DNA from: Amycolatopsis sp. NBC_00345
GTDB taxonomy: Bacteria > Actinomycetota > Actinomycetes > Mycobacteriales > Pseudonocardiaceae
Reading direction: 5' to 3'
Assembly (NCBI RefSeq): GCF_036116635.1
Contig: NZ_CP107995.1
Location: 8,370,001 to 8,434,000 of the forward strand
DNA: 64,000 bases
Position numbers and translations under genes: made by a program. The notes beneath the pieces are model-generated. The model made no database searches. It worked only from the letters and a program-made list of their open reading frames with translations, and was not told the DNA's origin. Shown one piece after another: positions 16,998 to 25,280 of this stretch (the stretch's first letter is position 1; each line of letters starts with the position of its first letter).

Positions 16998-17738
16998 TCA
17001 GAGCAGGCCGGCGTGGGTGTCGTTCAGGGTTTTGACCACGGTGCGCGGGGTGCCGGACGTCAGGGTGATGCGGTCGTCCTCGGTCAGGTAGGTCAGGACG
17101 CGGCCCTCGTTCGTCAGGTCGAGGGCCGTGATGGGGAGGCTGCGCGAGCGCCGTCCCGACTCGTCGCGGCGGGCGGTGTACAGCTGGTGCACCGCGTCCT
17201 GCGGTCGGGACAGGACGTCGTCCAGGTGGTCGCGGTCGCGGTTGTCCGACGGTTCGGCCAGTGGGTCCGGGGGCTCGTCGTCGGGGGTGTGGGGGACGGT
17301 GACCGTCCGGATCGGCGCGCCCGCGACGTTCGGCAGCGTGTCGAACAGGCTGGTCGCCGGCCACTTCACGCGCACCGGCCGTACCTCGACCGTCGCGTCG
17401 CGGGACAGGACGCACACGCCCTCGTCGTCGCGGAGTGCGATCAGTGACGCGCGTTGGGTCCCGTCGCGCAGGCCGGACCAGGCGTAGAACTCGCGATCCG
17501 GGGCGCTGATGACACGGAGCGTGGCGCGCCACAGCGGATTGAGCCGGTCGCGCCGGGCCAGACCGTGCTCGGCGAGCAGCGTGATCGTCTCCTCGTGCAG
17601 GTCACGGCGGACGTCGTCGCTCATCCAGTGGTGGATGTCCGTGCCGAGGACCGGGTGCGGATCACCCAGGTCGAGCATGGCCCACGCCGTGGTGAACGCC
17701 AGCTTCGGCAGCACGACCGCCCGGTCGAGCACGTTCAC
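16998..17738 (-). CDS. EspG-family ESX secretion-associated protein (copy 1)
   Basis: A 246-residue cytoplasmic protein fitting the EspG family, chaperones that bind the tips of PPE-type substrates of type VII secretion. It starts LPKLAFTTAWAMLDLGD-HPVLG, has the mid-protein AWSGLRDG and REFYAW strand pattern, and ends VVKTLNDTHAGLL. The GTG start overlaps the stop of the PPE-like gene upstream (GTGA), which is the usual partner. Residues about 145-185 are an acidic/Pro-rich loop. The four minus-strand genes from 20078 to here form one operon. A second EspG-like gene is at 29208. Confidence 0.75.
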   Translation of the reverse strand: MNVLDRAVVLPKLAFTTAWAMLDLGDPHPVLGTDIHHWMSDDVRRDLHEETITLLAEHGLARRDRLNPLWRATLRVISAPDREFYAWSGLRDGTQRASLIALRDDEGVCVLSRDATVEVRPVRVKWPATSLFDTLPNVAGAPIRTVTVPHTPDDEPPDPLAEPSDNRDRDHLDDVLSRPQDAVHQLYTARRDESGRRSRSLPITALDLTNEGRVLTYLTEDDRITLTSGTPRTVVKTLNDTHAGLL

Positions 17739-19045
17739 CCGCCGATGGTCGGCGGCACGACCGGCAGCCCCGTCACGGGATCGACGGTCCGGCCTTCCTC
17801 GCCGAAGAGGGCGTCGGTGTCGAGCACGAACTTGCGCTGGTGCTCGTCGTCCTCCTCTTTTTTGCCACGCCCGCCCGGCGCCATCCCGCCGGGCCCGCCG
17901 GTGCCCCGCGCGGCGGCGGTCCGTTCCGCCTCGGTGAGCGCGCCCGCGGAACGGCCCGGGCCGAGCGCCCCGCCGGTCTGCTTTCCCGGCGCGCCACCGG
18001 TTTGCTTTCCGGGCGCGCCACCGCGCCCCTCGGCCTCGCCGGCTCCCGCGCCACTGCCCGGACGCCCAGCGCCACTGCCAGGGCTGCCGAATCGGCCGTT
18101 GCCGTACGGTCCGACGCCACCGGTGCCGTTGCCGCCCAGCCCATCCGGCCCGCCGAAGATGCCAACTCCGGCGCCGCCGCCTGTCCCGGTCCCGGGGTTG
18201 GCGCCGACGTTCCCGGCTCCCGCCCCGCCCGCCCCGGACGACGGCAGCGAGCCCAGCGGTGGCGGGGTGAAGCCCGCCGTGGTGGTTCCGTTCTCACCAG
18301 CACCAGCACCAGCACCAGCACCAGCACCAGCACCAGCACCAGCACCGGGTGCGCGGGGACCATTCGCGCCAGGCGCGCCAGGCGTGCCGGCCGCCGGGCC
18401 GTCGTGCGGCCGAGCCCCAGCGCCCGCGGGAGCGGGGTCGTGTGGACTCCCCGACGGTCGGCCGTCGGGCCCTCCGGTGTCCGGGGTGGGCGCCAGGCTG
18501 ACGTCGCCGCCGTCGTAGGTGCCGATCTGGCCGTAGTCGTACTGGAGCCGGCCGGTGTTGGCCTGGGTCTGGCCGACGTAGCCGTTGTAGATGTCGAGGT
18601 TGCGCTTCGCGGTGTCGTTGTACGCCGTGACCGAGGACTCCATGTCCTGGTCCCACCAGGCCGCGCCCTGCCCAGGGGCGAGATTCGGCCGCGACGGCAT
18701 GGGCGTGAGCTGGTTCTTCATGCCCTCGTACAGCGAGGCGGCGTTGCCGATTTCGTTGCCGTTGTGCACAAACGTCTGGTTGGCCGCGACCGCGGACGAC
18801 CGGATCCGCTGGATCCGCGCGGCCGCCCCGTCCGCGCCCGCCCCGGTCCAGGCGGACTCGAGCCGGCCCAGGATCTGCGTGAGGTCCTGCCCCACGGCGT
18901 CCTGGTCCGCGGCGATCCGGTTCGCCGTCCCGACGCCCTCGTGCCAGCTCGCGGAACTCCCGGCGAGCACGGCGCTCACGACGTCCGGCACGGGCACGAG
19001 CTGCTGCCCCTGCTTGAGCACCGCGTCCACCTGGTCGAAGCTCAC
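17735..19045 (-). CDS. PPE-like/WXG-type type VII secretion substrate with glycine-rich tail
   Basis: A 436-residue protein. The first 175 residues are predicted helical with a WTG motif at 66-68 (turn of the helical hairpin), AANQTFVHNGNEIGNAASLYEGMKN-like helices and a conserved WWDQDME segment. The rest is low-complexity Gly/Ala/Pro, including an eight-unit Gly-Ala stretch encoded by an exact hexanucleotide repeat, and it ends with VDPVTGLPVVPPTIGG, a C-terminal tail also seen in the protein at 30496 (RTAPPVIGE). GTG start overlapping the stop of the lipoprotein gene. Probably exported or surface-associated with the help of EspG. Role unknown. Confidence 0.7.
   Translation of the reverse strand: MSFDQVDAVLKQGQQLVPVPDVVSAVLAGSSASWHEGVGTANRIAADQDAVGQDLTQILGRLESAWTGAGADGAAARIQRIRSSAVAANQTFVHNGNEIGNAASLYEGMKNQLTPMPSRPNLAPGQGAAWWDQDMESSVTAYNDTAKRNLDIYNGYVGQTQANTGRLQYDYGQIGTYDGGDVSLAPTPDTGGPDGRPSGSPHDPAPAGAGARPHDGPAAGTPGAPGANGPRAPGAGAGAGAGAGAGAGAGENGTTTAGFTPPPLGSLPSSGAGGAGAGNVGANPGTGTGGGAGVGIFGGPDGLGGNGTGGVGPYGNGRFGSPGSGAGRPGSGAGAGEAEGRGGAPGKQTGGAPGKQTGGALGPGRSAGALTEAERTAAARGTGGPGGMAPGGRGKKEEDDEHQRKFVLDTDALFGEEGRTVDPVTGLPVVPPTIGG
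18296..18343. repeat. Perfect hexanucleotide repeat (ACCAGC)8 inside the PPE-like gene
   Basis: Eight exact copies of ACCAGC, read on the minus strand as alternating Ala-Gly codons with identical codon choice. Because the unit is six bases, slippage would change tail length without breaking the frame. Confidence 0.95.
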
Positions 19046-19677
19046 GAGCCGGCCTTCTGCTTCAACGTCGTGACCACGTCATTGGCGGTCTCGGGGGCGA
19101 TTGTGCAGGCGTCAATCTTGCCTGCTTTCTGATCGCTGAGATCGACGTGTACGTCGATCGAAAGGGTGTCGGTGATGCCAACGCTCACCGCGCAGTAGCT
19201 CGGATTGGGTTTCCCGTTGTCGGAGTAGGCCACGGCCGGGAAGCCCTGGATGAGGGGAAGTTCCTTCCAGACCGCCATCTGCGGCCGGGTGTTGGCGTAG
19301 TTGCCGCTGAGCCCGGTCTTGGGTTCGGTCACGTAGAACACGGCGATCTGGCCACCGCTCTGCGGATTCGCCCAGGTGCACTTCTGCCCGATGCCGGGCA
19401 GGTGATCGGGTTCGCCCGCCACTGTCATGCCGATATTGACCTTGACCTGGTCTGGGGTGAGCGCGTCGCAGGCGCTGCCGGAGAGCACCGTGCTGGGCAA
19501 CGGGGAGGCGACCTTGGGCGCGCCTGCGTATGGAGGCGTTTGACTCGCCGGTGGTGCGGAGCTTGACGGAGCCTGCGACGCCGGAGAAGGAACCCCAGGC
19601 GTGTCCGAGCCCGAGCAGCCCGCAACCAAGAAGACCGCCGAAACGATGACAGCCATGGTGACAGTTCTGGGGGCCAT
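19042..19677 (-). CDS. DUF3558-like lipoprotein
   Basis: A 211-residue secreted lipoprotein. The N-terminus has a hydrophobic signal ending in the lipobox VAGC (Cys about residue 20), followed by a Ser/Pro-rich linker to residue 60. The mature domain has the DUF3558 pattern: ACDALTPDQV, the Gly-rich CTWANPQSGG, and a late CAVSVGI and DACTIAPETAN with cysteine pairs likely to form disulfides. I use ATG at 19677, which overlaps the upstream stop by one base (TGATG). DUF3558 lipoproteins are common beside type VII-related genes in this family of bacteria; function unknown. Confidence 0.8.
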   Translation of the reverse strand: MAPRTVTMAVIVSAVFLVAGCSGSDTPGVPSPASQAPSSSAPPASQTPPYAGAPKVASPLPSTVLSGSACDALTPDQVKVNIGMTVAGEPDHLPGIGQKCTWANPQSGGQIAVFYVTEPKTGLSGNYANTRPQMAVWKELPLIQGFPAVAYSDNGKPNPSYCAVSVGITDTLSIDVHVDLSDQKAGKIDACTIAPETANDVVTTLKQKAGS

Positions 19678-20078
19678 CAAATTCGTCCCTCGGCTTTCTG
19701 GCCGACTTCGCTCACTGTGCCGGCTTGCGCTTCGTCGCTCGCTTCGGTCATGCCCAGGGCGGTTTCCAGTCGGACGATCAATTCTGTCACATAGCTCAGC
19801 TGAAGATCGATGTGACCGCCGCCGTAGGAGAGGGCGGCGGGTTGTCCAGCTGCATTGACTGTTAGCGCTTGTTGGTAAGTCATTGTGCCGGGATCACCCG
19901 ACGGCGGCGTGATAGCGCAGAGGGTCACGGCATCGACGTGCATGGCTCTCAACTGTTTCCGCACGTCCTGCAGTCGCTCGACCAGCTGTGTCGCCTCGTC
20001 GCGTTGTAGGGCGAAGCCGCCCGAAGGGGGTGCGCCCGAGTCCATGACCGTGAACGAAATGCTGTCCCAAAGGCCCAT
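19677..20078 (-). CDS. Small helical protein of the EspG/PPE-like operon
   Basis: A 133-residue protein I do not recognise by family. It has a helical N-terminal half (RDEATQLVERLQDVRKQLRAM), a short middle with YQQALTVNAAG, and a helical C-terminal half (YVTELIVRLETALGM), giving a helix-loop-helix profile like WXG100-type or ESX accessory proteins, but with no clear WXG. It is the first gene of the four-gene operon. The ATG has GGGGAG about ten bases upstream. A role with the downstream secretion-type proteins is inferred only from position. Confidence 0.6.
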   Translation of the reverse strand: MGLWDSISFTVMDSGAPPSGGFALQRDEATQLVERLQDVRKQLRAMHVDAVTLCAITPPSGDPGTMTYQQALTVNAAGQPAALSYGGGHIDLQLSYVTELIVRLETALGMTEASDEAQAGTVSEVGQKAEGRI

Positions 20079-20178
20079 GTAACCCGTTCTCCCCTTGGCG
20101 TTTACAACGGCCGACAGTTAGCACGGTAGCTGATCGGTCACCCTCCGCGTGACCATTCGCAAAGAATGCCCGACAACT

Positions 20179-20213
20179 AGACATAAAGGCTATAGACACA
20201 AATCATCTAGACA
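20179..20213. promoter_or_regulatory. Three TAGACA direct repeats, possible operator
   Basis: TAGACA occurs at 20179, 20193 and 20208, so the spacing is 14 and 15 bp; the outer two extend to CTAGACAT. They lie in the AT-rich divergent gap between the type VII-type operon (start 20078) and the XRE regulator (start 20261). They may be the binding sites of that regulator or of RNA polymerase-associated factors. Confidence 0.4.
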
Positions 20214-20260
20214 TTCATTCTCTGGCGTTGAATGACCTGGACACCTGTAATTAATCCACC

Positions 20261-20506
20261 ATGGCGAAAGACCCCCTTTCCGAGGCGACGCGGCTTCTCG
20301 GCGTGCGCGTTCGGTCGCGGCGGCAGGAGCTGGGGGTCAGCCAGGAGAAGCTCGCCGACGCCGCCGGGGTGCACTGGACGTTCGTCAGTCAGGTGGAGCG
20401 CGGGCTGCGCAACGTGAACCTGCACAACCTGCTCAAGTTCGCCGCCGGCCTCGACATCGACGCCGGTGAGCTGGTCTCCGGGCTGAAGGCGCCGGTCGTC
20501 GAGTAG
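20261..20506 (+). CDS. XRE-family helix-turn-helix regulator, small
   Basis: An 81-residue protein that is almost entirely a Cro/CI-type HTH domain: VRSRRQELGVSQEKLADAAGV forms helices 1-2 and HWTFVSQVERGLRN the recognition helix with the conserved ERG, then LHNLLKFAAGLDID. No effector domain. ATG at 20261. It is divergent from the type VII-type operon, with three TAGACA repeats in between, so it may regulate that operon and itself; this is inference from position. Confidence 0.85.
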   Translation: MAKDPLSEATRLLGVRVRSRRQELGVSQEKLADAAGVHWTFVSQVERGLRNVNLHNLLKFAAGLDIDAGELVSGLKAPVVE

Positions 20507-20584
20507 CCGGGCCCCGGTGGGTGCTCCGGTCCGGCCACCGCACAGGTCACGGGAAGATCACGGACGTTGTGTACGGTGTTCGTG

Positions 20585-22147
20585 ATGCGAGGCGCCTCCG
20601 CAGAACTTCCGCTCGCCACCGGTGCGCTGCCGGTGGTGCTGGAGCGTGCCCGTCAGCGTGTTGGTCAGCGGGTTGGCCAGAGCGTCCGTCAACTTGCCCG
20701 TCCGTGGGTGGCGCCGGTGGCGGCCGCCGTGGCGTCGGCGCTGGTGTTTTCGCTGGCCAGCAGCCATCTGATCGACGACACGTACATCACGCTCTCCTAC
20801 GCGAAGAACCTCGCCTTCCACGGTCACTGGGGGCTGATCGAGCAAGGCACGGCGAACACCGCGACGTCGCCGCTGAACGTGCTCGCGCTCGCGGCCGTCA
20901 CGTTTCTCCTGCGGGACCCCGTCACGGCGGCCGGGGTGGTCTTCGTGGCCGCGCAGGTGATGCTCGTGCTCGGCCTGCGCCGGCTGGCCGCGCGCGCCGG
21001 GCTGCCCGCCGTCTTCGCCCCGCTCGCGTTCGCGCTGCTGCTGGTGAACCCGCTGCTGATCTCGTCCGTCGGGCTCGAAGTGGCGCTGGGCGCGGCCGGG
21101 TCGGTGTGGGTGATGGTCTACGCGATCGAACGCCGTCCGGCCGCGCTCGGCCTCGCCGCCGGGCTGCTCACGCTCGTGCGGATCGACCTGCTGCTCGTGG
21201 CGCTGGTGGTGTTCGCCGCGCGCCGGACGTTCTGGGACGGCATCTGGCGCACCGCCTTCGCCGCGCTCGCCGTGACGCTGCCGTGGTTCGCGTTCAGCTG
21301 GTACGCGCTGGGCTCGGCGCTGCCGGACACAGTGGTCATCAAGATGACGCAACGCCCATGGGGGCCGTTCGGCTTCGCCGGCGGCCCGCTGCTGTACTGG
21401 CGCAACTTTCCCGCTGCCACAGCGATTTCCTTCCTACCGCTGTTGCTCGCCCTCGTCGCGGGTCTCGTGTGGACGGTCCAGTTCCGCCGCGGTTCCCCGG
21501 CGGCCAGGAAGCTCGCGCCGTTCGCCGCGCTGGCCGTGGCGGGCGCGCTGCACTACGCGGCGTACTCCTGGCTCGGCGTCCCGCCCTATCACTGGTACTA
21601 CGCGCCGAGCATCATCAGCGCGACGATCTTCCTGGCGGCCTGCGCATGTGTGGTCCCGCAACGGTTTCGCGTCGGCGCCGGCGTGGCCGCGGGGCTGGTT
21701 TTCGCCGCCGCCGTCACGGTGTACGTGCAGCCTGGCCTGCCCCGCCGTTTCGCCCCGATCACCAGCAATCACGCGGCGTCGGACGAGTACCGCCGGATCG
21801 GCAGTCAGCTCTCAAGCCTGGTCAAGGACCGCACCGTGGAGAGCCCGGGGGAGGCCGGCGCGCTCGCCTACGCGTGCGGCTGCCGCCTGGTCGACCAGTT
21901 CTCCGACCGCGGCGCCGTCGACCCGGCGATCACCGAGACCAAGCGCCGCAGCGGTGAGCTGGGCCGCGCCCTGCTCGAGGCCAACTTCCACAACTTCGAC
22001 CACAGCGTCGCGCCGACCAGCCCCGACCTCGTGCTGGCCACCACCCGCCAGGCGCCGCCGCCGTCCGCGCTGGCGAGCTGGACGATCGACTCGCCGTGGG
22101 TGGGCACCCAGCGGCTCTACCTGGTCCCCGCCTCACCCGCGAGCTGA
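20585..22147 (+). CDS. GT-C type membrane glycosyltransferase, uncharacterised
   Basis: About 520 residues with some ten membrane segments. The first extracytoplasmic loop carries the acidic pair in LIDDTYITLSYAKN followed by GNxxx-type sequence (HGHWGLIEQGTANTATSPLN), the pattern of polyprenyl-phosphate-sugar dependent GT-C enzymes. The C-terminal part (about residue 410 on) is soluble with a CGC motif. ATG at 20585 is chosen; an in-frame GTG at 20567 is possible. It converges on and overlaps the next gene by 15 bases with no terminator hairpin. Given the nearby dprE1/dprE2 it may use decaprenyl-phospho-arabinose, but this is inference. Confidence 0.65.
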   Translation: MRGASAELPLATGALPVVLERARQRVGQRVGQSVRQLARPWVAPVAAAVASALVFSLASSHLIDDTYITLSYAKNLAFHGHWGLIEQGTANTATSPLNVLALAAVTFLLRDPVTAAGVVFVAAQVMLVLGLRRLAARAGLPAVFAPLAFALLLVNPLLISSVGLEVALGAAGSVWVMVYAIERRPAALGLAAGLLTLVRIDLLLVALVVFAARRTFWDGIWRTAFAALAVTLPWFAFSWYALGSALPDTVVIKMTQRPWGPFGFAGGPLLYWRNFPAATAISFLPLLLALVAGLVWTVQFRRGSPAARKLAPFAALAVAGALHYAAYSWLGVPPYHWYYAPSIISATIFLAACACVVPQRFRVGAGVAAGLVFAAAVTVYVQPGLPRRFAPITSNHAASDEYRRIGSQLSSLVKDRTVESPGEAGALAYACGCRLVDQFSDRGAVDPAITETKRRSGELGRALLEANFHNFDHSVAPTSPDLVLATTRQAPPPSALASWTIDSPWVGTQRLYLVPASPAS

Positions 22148-22783
22148 CGCCTGGCGAGCTGACGGCCGCCGGACGAGCCCGGCGAGCGTTCCCTCCCGGA
22201 ACAGCACGACCTGCGTGACGACCTGCAGCAGCACAAAACACCCGATCCCCAGCACGGTGTCCAGCGCCGGCACGTCGTCCACCGGCAGCGAGTACGCCAT
22301 GGTGACGCTCACGCCGCTGTGCGCCAGCCCGCCGACGCCCCAGACCACGGCGAGCACCCGCCACGCGCGGCGGAACGACGGCCGCGACTCCCACGCCTCG
22401 TCGAGCTTCTCGCCCCGGCCGGGCAGCAGGGCGCGGGCCATGTCGAACGTCACCGGGCGGCGGCCGACGAACAGGCTCGCCAACAGCCACAAGCCGCCCA
22501 GCGTGCTGAACCACGCGTTGCGCACCAGGAGCAGCCGGGCGTCGCCGGTCATCAGCGTCGTGACCAGCCCGACGGCGACGATCGCCAGCACGAACAGCCC
22601 CATGCCGTCCACTTTCCGCCGCACGACGGCGGTGTACAGCACCCGCAGCGCGGGCGGCAGGCCGCTCAGCACCAGCGCCCAGACGGACGGCACACCGAAC
22701 GCCCGCAGCAGGTAGTACCCGCCGACGGGCGCCCCGACGTCGACGAGCAGTGCGAACGCTGAGGACCGGAAGTCTTTGCCCAT
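22133..22783 (-). CDS. VC0807-like integral membrane protein
   Basis: A 216-residue membrane protein with about six hydrophobic segments. The arrangement (ALLVDVGAPVGGYYLLRAFG, then SGLPPALRVLY, VVRRKVDGMGLFVLAIV, and FVGRRPVTFDMARALLPGR) matches the small VC0807-type family of unknown function. The ATG at 22783 gives the natural start; the frame is open a little further upstream. Its 3' end overlaps the convergent GT-C gene by 15 bases. No functional clue beyond its membrane location. Confidence 0.7.
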   Translation of the reverse strand: MGKDFRSSAFALLVDVGAPVGGYYLLRAFGVPSVWALVLSGLPPALRVLYTAVVRRKVDGMGLFVLAIVAVGLVTTLMTGDARLLLVRNAWFSTLGGLWLLASLFVGRRPVTFDMARALLPGRGEKLDEAWESRPSFRRAWRVLAVVWGVGGLAHSGVSVTMAYSLPVDDVPALDTVLGIGCFVLLQVVTQVVLFREGTLAGLVRRPSARQASARG

Positions 22784-22873
22784 GCGTCCAGTCTTCGACC
22801 GACGGCGCCCCGGAACCATCCGCAGCTCGGTCAACTGGCATCCACCGATCGGTTGACTACCAGCGCAAAAAAA

Positions 22874-22923
22874 GACTCGTGAGTGTTTATGACGGTTCTA
22901 ACCGTCATAAACACTCACGAGTC
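22874..22923. terminator. Family C hairpin, perfect 24-bp arms
   Basis: The arms beginning GACTCGTGAGTG are perfectly complementary over 24 bases with a 2-base loop. The element lies directly 3' of dprE2 and upstream of the VC0807-like gene, both on the minus strand. A run of seven A precedes it on the plus strand, that is, a T-run follows the stem in the direction of dprE2 transcription, as in an intrinsic terminator. Confidence 0.85.
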
Positions 22924-22939
22924 AGTGGAGGTGGTGAGC

Positions 22940-23695
22940 TCAGATCGGCAGCTTCCGGAAGATCGGGCGCGGCACGTGCCGCAGCGCCGACATCACGAGC
23001 CGGAACTGCGCCGGGGCCCAGACCAGGTCCTTGCCGCAGCGGGCGGCGTCCACGGCGATGTCCGCCACCTGCTCGGCGGTCTGCGCCAGGGGGGCGTCCT
23101 TGAGCCCGGCCGTCATCTTGGTCTTCACGTGGCCCGGACGGACCACGGTGACCTGCACGCCGTGCGGCGCGAGCGCCTCGCCGAGGCCCAGGTAGAACCC
23201 GTCGAAGCCGGCCTTGGTGGAGCCGTAGACGAAGTTCGAGCGGCGGACGCGCTCACCGGCGACCGAGGACAGCGCCACGATCGTGCCGTGGCCCTGCGTC
23301 TTGAGCTTCGCGGCCAGCGCCACGCCCACCGACACGGCGGAGGCGTAGTTCACCGTGGCCGCCTCGACGGCCTTGGCGTGGTCCTGCCAGAGCTCCTCGG
23401 GGTCGCCGAGCAGGCCGAACGCGACCACGGCCACGTCGATGTCGCCACCGGCGAAGGCCTTCTCCAGCACGGCGGGGTGCGAGGCGGTGTCCTTGGCGTC
23501 GAACTCGACGGTCGACACCTCGGCGCCGCGGTCCTTGAGCCGCTGCACCGCCGCGTCGAGCCGCGGCGAGGGCCGCGCGGCCAGCACGACCCGCAGCGGC
23601 TTCTCCGCGAGGTACTTCTCCGCGATCGCCAGCGCGATGTCGGAGGTGCCGCCGAGCAGCAGCAGGGACTGGGGGTTGCCAACGGCGTCGATCAC
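22940..23695 (-). CDS. dprE2: Decaprenylphospho-beta-D-erythro-pentofuranosid-2-ulose 2-reductase
   Basis: NADH-dependent SDR enzyme that reduces the keto intermediate made by DprE1 to decaprenylphospho-arabinose, the arabinan donor. The 251-residue protein has LLLLGGTSDIALAIAEKYL (the atypical GGTSDI nucleotide-binding loop shared with mycobacterial DprE2), SSVAGERVRRSNFVYGSTKAG with catalytic Ser, Tyr and Lys, and RPGHVKTKMT. The GTG start overlaps the dprE1 stop (GTGA), so the two-step epimerase is translationally coupled. Ends at the family C terminator. Confidence 0.95.
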   Translation of the reverse strand: MIDAVGNPQSLLLLGGTSDIALAIAEKYLAEKPLRVVLAARPSPRLDAAVQRLKDRGAEVSTVEFDAKDTASHPAVLEKAFAGGDIDVAVVAFGLLGDPEELWQDHAKAVEAATVNYASAVSVGVALAAKLKTQGHGTIVALSSVAGERVRRSNFVYGSTKAGFDGFYLGLGEALAPHGVQVTVVRPGHVKTKMTAGLKDAPLAQTAEQVADIAVDAARCGKDLVWAPAQFRLVMSALRHVPRPIFRKLPI

Positions 23696-25065
23696 AGTGC
23701 GAGCCTCCGGCTCATGTCAGAGGCGAAAACGCCTTCGGGGTCAACGGAAGCGCGGACCTTGCGCCATTCCTCGAGCCGCGGGTACATCTTCGCGAACGTC
23801 TCCGCCGAGGTCCGCGAGTCCTTCGCGGTGTAGAGGCGCCCGCCCGCGGCGAGCACGTCGTCGTCCAGCTCCAGGCAGAACCGGCTCAGGTCGCCCTTGA
23901 TCGGGAAGTCCACGCTGAGCATCCAGCCCGGCGAGGGCCACGACATGGGTGCCGGGTTGGCGTCGCCCATGCGCTTGAACACGTTGAGGAACGAGTAGTG
24001 CCCCGACTTCGAGATCTTCCGGCAGATGGCCTTGAGCTGCTCCTCCGCGCCGAACGGCACCGAGAACTGGTACTGCAGGAAGCCCTTGGCGCCGTAGCCG
24101 CGGTTCCACTCGCTGAGCATGTCCAGCGGGTGGTAGAACTGCGTCAGGTTCTGGATCTTGCCCCGGGCGCCCTTCTTGGGCACCGTCTGCTGCCACAGGT
24201 TGCCCATCATGGTCGAGGTCAGCTTGTTGACCAGCCCGCTCGGGAACACGTCGGGCAGCGTGAGCAGCTGCGGCGCGTCGAACTTCAACGGCTGGCTGCG
24301 CAGCTTCGGCGGCAGTTCGTCCAGCTTGGCGAGCGAGCCGCGGGAGAACGTGGCTCGGCCGAGGCGGCTGTCCGACGAGATCAGGTCCGGCACCGACATC
24401 GAGTAGTCGTAGGTCAGGTCCGAGCCGTCGGTGAACAGCGCGAGCGTCTCGTCGAGGTTCGCCGTGCGGTCGGCGTCCACCAGGAAGTACGCGGTCTCGG
24501 TCTTCTTCATCCGCACCGTGGCGCGGGTGATGATGCCGGTCAGGCCGATGCCCGCCACGGTCGCCCAGAACAGCTCCGCCTCGGGGCCTTCCGGGGTCAG
24601 CGTGTGCACCGTGCCGTCGGCGGTCAGCAGGTCCATCGACACCACGTGGTTGCCGAAGCTGCCCGCGGAGTGGTGGTTCTTGCCGTGGATGTCGTTGGCG
24701 ATCGCGCCGCCGATCGTCACCTGGCGGGTGCCCGGCAGGACCGGCACCCACAGGCCGTGCGGCAGCGCTTCGCGCATCAGCTTGTCGAGGCTGACGCCGG
24801 CGTCGAGGTCGACCAGCCCGGAGTCGGGGTCGATCGAGTGGATGCGGTCCAGCACGGTCATGTCGACGACCAGGCCGCCGGCGTTCTGCGCGGGGTCGCC
24901 GTACGAGCGGCCGAGGCCGCGCGCGATGACCCCGCGGGGTCCGGCCGACGCGACCGCCTTGGCGATGGCTTCGACGTCGCGCGTGCTCAGGACGTCGGCG
25001 ACGGTCCCGGCGGTGCGGCCCCAACCGGTGAGCGTGCGTCGCTGTGTCTCGGGTGCATGGGTCAC
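23692..25065 (-). CDS. dprE1: Decaprenylphosphoryl-beta-D-ribose oxidase
   Basis: FAD enzyme oxidising decaprenylphosphoryl-ribose at C2, the target of benzothiazinones. The 457-residue protein (mycobacterial enzyme about 461) has the FAD loop ARGLGRSYGDPAQNAGG, GGAIANDIHGKNHH with His127, SGHYSFLNVFK, and LYTAKDSRT with the active-site Lys415. At the position of mycobacterial Cys387 the protein has Ser384 in GWMLSVDFPIK (codon 23914-23916). I choose GTG at 25065, which gives the family N-terminus; the frame runs open further upstream. It is divergent from the GtrA-like gene. Confidence 0.95.
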   Translation of the reverse strand: MTHAPETQRRTLTGWGRTAGTVADVLSTRDVEAIAKAVASAGPRGVIARGLGRSYGDPAQNAGGLVVDMTVLDRIHSIDPDSGLVDLDAGVSLDKLMREALPHGLWVPVLPGTRQVTIGGAIANDIHGKNHHSAGSFGNHVVSMDLLTADGTVHTLTPEGPEAELFWATVAGIGLTGIITRATVRMKKTETAYFLVDADRTANLDETLALFTDGSDLTYDYSMSVPDLISSDSRLGRATFSRGSLAKLDELPPKLRSQPLKFDAPQLLTLPDVFPSGLVNKLTSTMMGNLWQQTVPKKGARGKIQNLTQFYHPLDMLSEWNRGYGAKGFLQYQFSVPFGAEEQLKAICRKISKSGHYSFLNVFKRMGDANPAPMSWPSPGWMLSVDFPIKGDLSRFCLELDDDVLAAGGRLYTAKDSRTSAETFAKMYPRLEEWRKVRASVDPEGVFASDMSRRLAL

Positions 25066-25280
25066 CCACCCAGTAAACACAGTGGTGCGGCGCACCGCCG
25101 TTGAGGGTGGTGGTGGGGAGGTCGGACTGGGGGGTAGCCACGCCGAACACCGCCCGGAACGTCGCCCTGAAGTGACCGCTTCTACACTTTGCGAATCAAG
25201 GCACAAGCGTCCGAGCGTCAAAGTCGACACGGACTTGGACATCCAGAGACAACGACGCACCAAGCCGACGAGGTATTCCA

